Below, piece by piece: positions 12,912-19,005 of a DNA stretch of 19,005 bases. The stretch covers positions 100,368-119,372 of the forward strand of contig CAMPET010000221.1 of assembly GCA_946803715.1 (NCBI GenBank). Direction: 5' to 3'. The first letter of the stretch is position 1. Each line of letters begins with the position of its first letter. Under the pieces are notes generated by a model. The model saw only the letters and a program-made list of their open reading frames with translations. It was not told the DNA's origin and ran no database searches. The position numbers and the translations under genes are program-made. The stretch comes from Beroe ovata. Its lineage: Eukaryota > Ctenophora > Nuda > Beroida > Beroidae.

Positions 12912-15900
12912 GGTCAAATTGACTACACATCAAGACACATAGAAGAGGAAAAGCGTGAAAGAATACGTATGAGAGAACAACTTTCTATCCAAAATGAGAT
13001 AATAAACAAGCTCTATGCTAGACTGAATCAGGTACACAAAAAATGTACACATATACAGGAACATATCTTCTGCTAATCACTGATATCAATCAACATAATC
13101 GATAACCTTCGCTCTCATGATTTCAGCTAGAGGAAGAGCAAGCAGAGTCCAATAAAGTTGTCAGCAATATTCTTCAGAGTTCGTTGCTACAGCAACAGCT
13201 TGATACAAGGAACCAAGCTAAGTTAGAAAAGTGTGAGTACAATACACATACTAGTTACCCATACTCCAAAGAGTGGTTGTCATGCCAACTATAGTGTGAT
13301 TAAGGACAGTAAATGCCCATTCTTTTAAGTCTGCTATAGGCTCCTCAGTGGCCATTCAGTCATGGGAAATTGGATTTACATTAGCAAGCTAATACCATTA
13401 TTGTATTTTACATATACATTTGCATGGTCATCTATTGTCGAGTTCTATTATTTACATCAGTGTCCGACATTGAAGAAGTGAGAAGGAATTTCAGAAGGTT
13501 TTCCATGTCATTCAAAGAAGAAACAGATAGAATCAGGAATCTTAGCAACGAGAACCATTCCTCCCTCGTGAATATTCAGGTAATGCCATGTTCTAAAATA
13601 TGTAGATTAGACTCCAGACTTATTGCTACATATGATATAGGAATTGAAACTTGACATCCATTTCCTCACAAGCATATATATATAAACACGTAAATTGCTT
13701 GCTTGTCTGGCAACTTAACAAATAAAAGTAATTGTTGCCGCCTGGTAAGTAAACAGTAATATGTGCAGAAATGGTTATGTTTAAACTTTCATCAACATGT
13801 TACCTTCCAACCGCATAAAGTTTTATGTTCATGTGAAACAGTTGGAGTGGCCAGATCTGAGAAGTTTAATAACAAGATAACGTGAATAGAAAAGTTGAGG
13901 GTTATCCAAATGTTATGCCTACTATGGTACCCAACTATTGTAATGCTGAAAACCATATCCCTTCAGGACTACCTCAAAGCACTACATCAGACTGACCAAA
14001 GCCATGGGAATAGGATGAACACTCTCGAAACAAACACCGTGGCAGCTGTAAGTTGTGAATGACATACTGCTCATGTAAAGTGGGGGTCCGCAATGTCAAT
14101 TTTGTCTTCGGTTCAACAATCAAAGTTCGTGGTCAGAAGAGTACAGTTTTCATATAGTGTTCATGCTCCTTTCCCAATAGGTGCTATAATGATATGGCGT
14201 TGAGCCATGTGCATTGTGCATTAATCATTATTAGTGTGTGCGTTTGAGTTATTATTACACATACATAAGACCCATAATCTGACGTATCAAGTATCATACA
14301 AATCAAATTCAAAATCATTGCTAATCGATTAATTTGGTTAATAGTAAGAAAACTACTCAAGTGGACAGGAAGAATGGTTCCATGTCTGTGGCACTTCATA
14401 CAATATAATGTATGGACATAAGATGTCCATACATTTTATATAACGTCCCTGGCTTTTGGCTAAAGAGTTGAAAAGAGTGTGTGGACGATGGTGAAAATTG
14501 AATTACGTTAATCTCAGTTGTTGTGTGGAGAGAAGGCTCTATGTAATGACATAATTCTTATCTTGGCTCTGGGAGTTGAAAAGGATGAACAGTCAATGCA
14601 GTATCGTAAATCGTTACTTCTGGGCAGTTTTACACAATAATGGACAGATCAATTATAAGTACTTTCATTGTCAGAACTCGGAGGTCTAAGATGCTGATAT
14701 ACCACATTACCACACCAGCAGACAATGTGAAACGCAATCTGTTTCAGATGGAGTGCATCAAGTCACTTCAGAACAACACAAACAGAGTGACTAACCGGCT
14801 TGGTAATCTTGAGACCATGACGAGTAGCCGAGAGCAGGAGGTAACAGCCTCGTTACAGGAGGTGGCAAACTGTATCGGACAAGCTAAATCGGAGAGATCA
14901 CAGCTTCAGCAGATGGTGCACGATAGGTAATGACCCGTTACTGTATGGCGTATCTACCCCTCCAGTGTGCGCTGGAGCATAGTGTGGTCCACCTTTCAAA
15001 CCCATATTTGCCTTTGAATTCATAATTGCAAAGCTGCGCCTTATCAGTTGATGAACTTTGATCAACGATTAATTTGGCAAACTGCACTCATATCTTCTCT
15101 CTGATCACTGATCACTCTTGTATTATCCGGCTGAACGGTCGAAGACTTGCCTGACTCACTGTAGACTTGCCTAACTCGCTGACTGCACAGCATGGTGGAT
15201 TTGACGAAGGTGAAGCAGAGTATAGATGAGAAGGTTCAGAAGAGTAGAGTTGATATGGAAAAGCAAAGAGAACACAGGGATGTGCTCATATCTCAGGTAT
15301 ATTCGCTGATAATGATCCGCTAGGATAGAAATGATTGACAAGCTACTATGAATTCACCAATGAATGGTATCCGTTGGTTCTTATAGATTCATTGATGGAG
15401 GTAAGGAGTGCTGGCCGAAGTAGTAGCTTGTGGATAGTATCCATCAATAAGATACTCGAAATAAAGTCATTCTCGTCAGTCACTTTGATGATAAATAGGA
15501 CGATCAACGCTACGTTTTATTGCTATTTGCTACAGTAAAATGTTCGTTACAACACTACTCGTCGTATTTATCATGGTGTGTGAAAGAGATCCCTCTTTCA
15601 CACACCATCTCGCCAGTCACCATGGTGATGACTTTTCATGCTCATCAGTCGTTAGAGGAACTAGCAGAATGTTATCGTAACGTGGATAAACAGATATCGG
15701 AGGAAGTTGCCGGTTCATTCCAAGACACCAAGACACTCATTACTGCCCTCCAAGCTGTGAGCTATACTTCAGCGCTATTTCTTGTTGTTTCGAGCCTTTT
15801 GTTTTGTAGAAAACTAATTCTTTTTCTCCGGACGGATTATTTAGAATTGGATTTAGGATATGGGATTTGAGATAGGATTTGACAATAGTATTTTCAGAGT

Positions 15901-16529
15901 ATAGTTAAGGAGAAGTCAGTAAGATTGGAATGGGAACAGAAGCTGAGACGAGATACTGCCAATGTATTGGGTAACATCCGACAGAACCTTCGAGAACAGA
16001 TGTCACAGTACATAGCAGGTATGTTGCTGTGTGTGTGTGTGTGAGAGAGGCATTGATGTGAGGTTTTGTTTGTCATTGTATCTTGTTTCTTTTTCAAATT
16101 GCTCCCCATCCATCATTGTTTCTAAGGGCTATTTATGTTGCTTTTGTGTTGCAGCAACATAAATAGCAGCATTGTTGCTATTCATGAGCGGTTTATGTTG
16201 CTTCACATTCTGGCAGTTTACGAAGAGAACAAGATAAAAGTTGATGACAGTATCAAACAACTGAACCACAGTATCGGTCTGATAGAGCAATCGGGTGAAA
16301 CAAATAAGAACGGATTGGAGCATATCTTACAGGCAGAAATTAAGTCTAGGTTAGGCATATTCCCGTTCTTGAAAATATACCTCGTTTCTTAAAAAACGTG
16401 AAATTCTGTACCCCATGCAATCTCAGGACCAAAGGTTTCATTGAGTTAGAGGAGAGTTTGAATACAGTGAGAACTGCACTTGGTGCTCTCGATAATCGAA
16501 GAGAGGAAGACCTCAAGAGGGTATGTTAG
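12912..16529 (+). CDS. Coiled-coil protein of unknown family (FAM81-like is possible)
   Basis: Exons read: 12969 (or 12912)-13031, 13127-13232, 13461-13579, 13967-14047, 14748-14926, 15191-15296, 15649-15756, 15898-16018, 16217-16349 and 16427-16529. All junctions are GT-AG and the phases close. From the ATG at 12969 this gives 372 residues ending VC before TAG. The frame stays open upstream to 12912 after an AG, so the true start may lie in an earlier exon. The protein is almost wholly charged amphipathic helix with heptad spacing of Leu, Ile and Val (for example NIRQNLREQM, IKQLNHSIGLI) and no Pro. No catalytic motif, membrane segment or signal peptide is seen. The stretch GFIELEESLNTVRTAL recalls the C-terminal end of FAM81A/B, and the length is close to FAM81A (368), but coiled coils align easily by chance. 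The last donor AGG|GTATGT at 16520 is strong, so a further exon is possible. Confidence 0.7.
13580..13966. other. Intron of the coiled-coil gene
   Basis: A 387-bp AT-rich intron with a short (TA)n run near 13676. Nothing else is seen. Confidence 0.6.
14048..14747. other. Intron of the coiled-coil gene with a perfect hairpin
   Basis: A 700-bp intron. At 14407-14435 it holds AATGTATGGACAT, a 3-nt loop AAG and ATGTCCATACATT, a perfect 13-bp stem. No coding exon is supported. Confidence 0.7.
15573..15608. repeat. Perfect 16-bp inverted repeat with 4-nt loop
   Basis: ATGGTGTGTGAAAGAG and CTCTTTCACACACCAT are exact reverse complements, separated by ATCC. It lies in the 15297-15648 intron of the coiled-coil gene, just before the palindrome TCACCATGGTGA at 15617-15628. 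Confidence 0.9.
16028..16049. repeat. (TG)n(AG)n microsatellite
   Basis: A run of TG repeats followed by GAGAGAG, ten bases inside an intron of the coiled-coil gene. Confidence 0.85.
16128..16167. repeat. Perfect 14-bp inverted repeat
   Basis: GCTATTTATGTTGC (16128-16141) and GCAACATAAATAGC (16154-16167) are exact reverse complements with a 12-nt spacer. TTTATGTTGCTT recurs at 16191-16202. It lies in the 16019-16216 intron, and the spacer contains an acceptor-like TTTTGTGTTGCAG. Confidence 0.9.
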
Positions 16530-17172
16530 CGATTTGGGTACAAATTCTTCGAGTCTCGACAAGAGATTCGGAATTTATCCAAACTATTTGCGCAGCGGCG
16601 AAATCCAAACGACATTTCGGTGACCAAATGTAATTTTTCCGCTTTTTCTGCAACTTTTGAGCGCGGCGCGCGCACGCGCATCCATTCGGGCACCTGGATT
16701 GGTGTTGCGATTCCCGCCAAATCAAGCAAATCCAGAGCTGTTTCTGACAGTCGGCGCCATCCAGTTGACACGCGCTATCACTTCTGTCACTGCGATCAGT
16801 CGAGATTCATATCTGCCTGTTCGAATTTTTGCTGTCACTTATCAGTCCACAGAAACCAATTTGCCAGTAGTTACCACTCTTCAACATTTTGCTGCCCCAA
16901 CGTTTGAATACAATTTATAGTCGTTAGATGTTTTACGAATTCCGTGTTATACTATACACAACCATACTCATGACATCACCATTTCAATTATGATAAGAGT
17001 GATGGGATATCTGACAGTCACTGTCAGATAAGAATAAAAACCGTTGTCACATTTATGATTAGTGGATTCTATTAACTAAGATTCTGCATTTTTGTTACCT
17101 CTCGTAGTTTTTCTGCATTGGTAGTGGTTCACACATCATCATTGTTCACGCTGTATTTCATTTGAGGAGAGC
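16530..17172. other. Region between the coiled-coil gene and the cyclin gene
   Basis: It contains a CG island at 16661-16680, a palindrome at 17008-17030 (TATCTGACAGT-C-ACTGTCAGATA) and an AATAAA right after it. Overlapping open frames of 64 to 95 codons near 16513-16920 on both strands look like by-products of the GC-rich sequence. Confidence 0.5.
17033..17038 (+). promoter_or_regulatory. Candidate poly(A) signal of the coiled-coil gene
   Basis: AATAAA, 504 bp after the TAG at 16527-16529, three bases downstream of an 11-bp-arm palindrome and 135 bp before the cyclin ATG. Confidence 0.45.
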
Positions 17173-18970
17173 ATGGCCCTGAAGAAAGCATTTCGGAGAC
17201 TAGCTCTAAGGGACGTGAACCAGGTATTGTACAGTGCTGTATTTTCAGTAGTTGATACCTCCCTTCAATTTTCGATATCTCGAATCCCACTTCCCAGGTT
17301 TTTCACCCAACTATCATAACCAACCCGCGAGCCACTGACACGGACGACTTCATTAACAAGATATTCGATGACACAACCACTAAAGATAACGTCACAGCTG
17401 CTGCTAAAGATGACATCACAGCTGCTACCACTGATGACATTGAGGATATGGACTGGGAGGAAAGTGTGGTGGGGGAGGATCCGAACTTATGCCGGGAGTA
17501 CTGTACCGAGGTTTTCACCAATGAGACACTCAAGAGGGAACCTAAGTGGGTCATGCTGGAGAGGTGGGCATTCCCATAGAGATTACTCCTTCCTAAACAA
17601 TATCGGGATATCCCCTGAAACACACCGATATCAGGTTATCTGGTGCCAGATGTAGGAAGCGTCAGCTGTGCGTGGACTGGCTGACTGAGATCGCCCATCT
17701 TTGGAGCCTCACTGAGGATACCCTGTTCATAGCGTGCCTGTACTTTGACAAGGTGCTGCGAGCAGGGATCTGGAGTGTCGATGATATGGAAGTGATTGCT
17801 GCCACCTGCCTTTTCATTGCTGCCAAGGTTGGGCCCTCTAACTCTCACACTTGCTCCATTACTACAGTGCTACAAACGTCTTTACACTTTTACAGTTCAC
17901 TATTTCCACAGTTCCAGGGCATAGAACACCTCTTCGTAATTCCCTTTTCTTGATCTCCCTCAGACTTTGTTCTCGTCTACCGCATCATCAGACTTGTCTT
18001 CATCAGGTTGAAGAGGTTCAAGCTATTCCGATTGATGATATTGCCGCCGTCTGTCCTGAAGCCTCCCTGGATACAATCAAGCACTTCGAGGAGCGGATTC
18101 TTTCCCTTCTCCAATACGAGGTGAACCTAGGGGAGAGTTTCTAGAATTTCTTGTATTATTGTTGAGTTGTCGTCATTGCCCAATATCAATCGTTGTTTGA
18201 TTTCGATCTAGCGTTTCTTATTGAAACTGTACAGCACCTGATGACACTTTACTCTAGATGACAGTTCCACATTCCATGCTGTTTATTCGGAGACTCAATC
18301 ATGTGGCGCTCGCTGATTTGAAGACTGAGGAGATAGCCAGTTACCTGGCAACACTCTGTCTGAGGTACGACATGCATGTACAGTGTGTACGTGAACATGC
18401 ACTTTGCACACTGATCACGTGCACCATGCAACATGCACGTGCACAGGATAAGAGGTTATTTGTGATCGGGTTGCACGACGATCCACCAACATGGAATTGA
18501 CATCATTGGATTGAAACTTCAGAATCATTCACTGGGAATGGCATTCGAAATTACCCAAAATTCACTGTTCATGCTCATGACTCAGGTACCAAGGTCACTG
18601 TTCTTGGCTCCAGAGTGTCCTTGCGTCCGCCATCGTCTTCCTCTCTCGTCGTCTCACTGGCTTGTCTGAAGCCCAGTCGTGGCCCCATCCCCAGATAACT
18701 TGCTCGTAATTATTAGAAACTTTTGAAAAATTCTACGTTTCAATTTTCATGCTTCCCCGAAGAATGAATTGCATATCGTCAGGATCGAATCTACAGGGAA
18801 GACTCTTTTTCAGTGGTTACACTTTGGAGCAGTTACAACCGTGTGTCTGTTTCGTGAGCGATGTGTTGGCCACGACAAACCGAGATGTGAGGGGGAACGG
18901 CGATGAGGTGGCCATGGCGTATTGGATCTTCGGGGACGAGGCTGATGTCGAGGGGTATCGAGTGAGGTGA
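17173..18970 (+). CDS. Cyclin, A/B-type, with destruction box (3' end uncertain)
   Basis: Exons: 17173-17223, 17298-17563, 17650-17827, 18007-18120, 18258-18364, 18586-18705 and 18814-18966 or 18970. If the TGA at 18968-18970 is used the protein has 330 residues. The same site is a strong donor (GAG|GTGAGT), so more exons may lie beyond the window. The N terminus carries RLALRDVNQ (residues 9-17), which reads as an APC/C destruction box of RxxL type. EDPNLCREYC resembles the segment before the cyclin B1 box. The first fold has KRQLCVDWL and FIAAKVEEV, with the CDK-contacting Lys and, later, Glu in HFEERIL. The second fold has VPHSMLFIRRL, VLASAIVFLSRRL and SWPHP...SGYTLEQLQPC, the last close to cyclin A. 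A mitotic-type CDK partner degraded by APC/C is the likely role. The exact subclass is open. Confidence 0.85.
17382..17444 (+). repeat. 24-bp coding tandem repeat in the cyclin N terminus
   Basis: Units 17382-17405, 17406-17429 and a partial third encode KDNVTAAA, KDDITAAT and TDDIE. It lies between the destruction box and the cyclin box, in a segment expected to be disordered. Confidence 0.75.
18416..18441. repeat. Inverted repeat with two CACGTG E-boxes in a cyclin intron
   Basis: CACGTGCA and TGCACGTG face each other, giving two CACGTG sites at 18416-18421 and 18436-18441, 20 bp apart. The intron also has CATGCATGTAC and GTGTGTACGTG just upstream. Function is unknown. Confidence 0.6.
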
Positions 18971-18993
18971 GTGTGAAGTTTCACTGAATTTTC

Positions 18994-19005
18994 GGGGGGG
19001 GGGGG
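18994..19005. other. Terminal run of 12 G at the window end
   Basis: The last 12 bases are all G, following ordinary sequence. It may be a genuine homopolymer, but its place at the very end suggests a contig end where assembly stopped. Confidence 0.6.

Noticed and set aside
15335-15870. Open frames of 67 and 116 codons
   Set aside because: They run through an intron and into the neighbouring introns of the coiled-coil gene; only 15649-15756 within them is a supported exon.
16513-16920. Overlapping open frames of 64 to 95 codons on both strands
   Set aside because: They lie in or beside a CG island, overlap each other in different frames, have no family features and no splice context.
16427-17563. 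Fusion of the coiled-coil gene to the cyclin by splicing 16520 to 17167 (both phase 0)
   Set aside because: The exon at 17167 contains an ATG followed by a cyclin destruction box, an AATAAA lies between the genes, and no coiled-coil/cyclin fusion is known to me. It cannot be fully excluded without transcripts.

Overview
The window is animal nuclear DNA, probably from an invertebrate with a compact genome. Five protein genes, all split by short GT-AG introns (about 70 to 800 bp), lie head to tail on the + strand in 19 kb. No gene is supported on the - strand, and I see no rRNA, tRNA, CRISPR array or prokaryotic operon. The gene families are metazoan: a PHF3/DIDO-type SPOC protein, PTEN, a C5orf63-type glutaredoxin-like protein, a coiled-coil protein and an A/B-type cyclin. 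A sponge, placozoan, cnidarian or similar lineage would fit, but the sequence alone does not decide. Coding exons were joined by hand from frame, splice consensus and recalled family conservation. No alignment was run.

Layout. (1) 442-4763: the last nine exons of a PHF3/DIDO-family gene (TFIIS-like central domain, DTTxxH/CxxC linker, SPOC domain, then a tail of about 600 residues rich in Gln, Pro, Asn and Ser). Its 5' part lies before the window. (2) 4764-6481: intergenic, with an 11-bp minisatellite that ends in the only ambiguous base (N at 5222) and several CG-alternating islands. (3) 6482-10197: a complete ten-exon PTEN gene of 380 codons with an intact HCKAGKGRTG loop, a C2 domain and a C-terminal TMV PDZ ligand. 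Several of its introns sit at exactly the human positions. (4) 11226-11816: a two-exon glutaredoxin-like gene with a CxxC motif and a possible mitochondrial presequence. (5) 11817-12911: intergenic, rich in CG tracts and carrying an 82-bp foldback palindrome. (6) 12912-16529: a gene of ten or more exons for an almost purely helical coiled-coil protein. (7) 17173-18966 or beyond: a cyclin gene with an N-terminal destruction box and both cyclin folds. The window stops in or just after its last visible exon, in a run of 12 G that looks like a contig end.

The genes do not form one pathway. PHF3/DIDO-type proteins bind the RNA polymerase II tail, PTEN opposes PI3K signalling, and cyclins drive the cell cycle. 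Their adjacency may be chance. The observations most worth a second look are: the match of PTEN intron positions to human, plus an intron inside the catalytic loop; the PTEN tail in which acidic residues replace phospho-acceptors; a dense cluster of palindromic transcription-factor-like motifs inside the glutaredoxin-like reading frame; a 10-mer GTTACCATGG found four times; a 21-bp repeat that runs through a splice acceptor; and a cyclin with a D-box but an altered hydrophobic patch.
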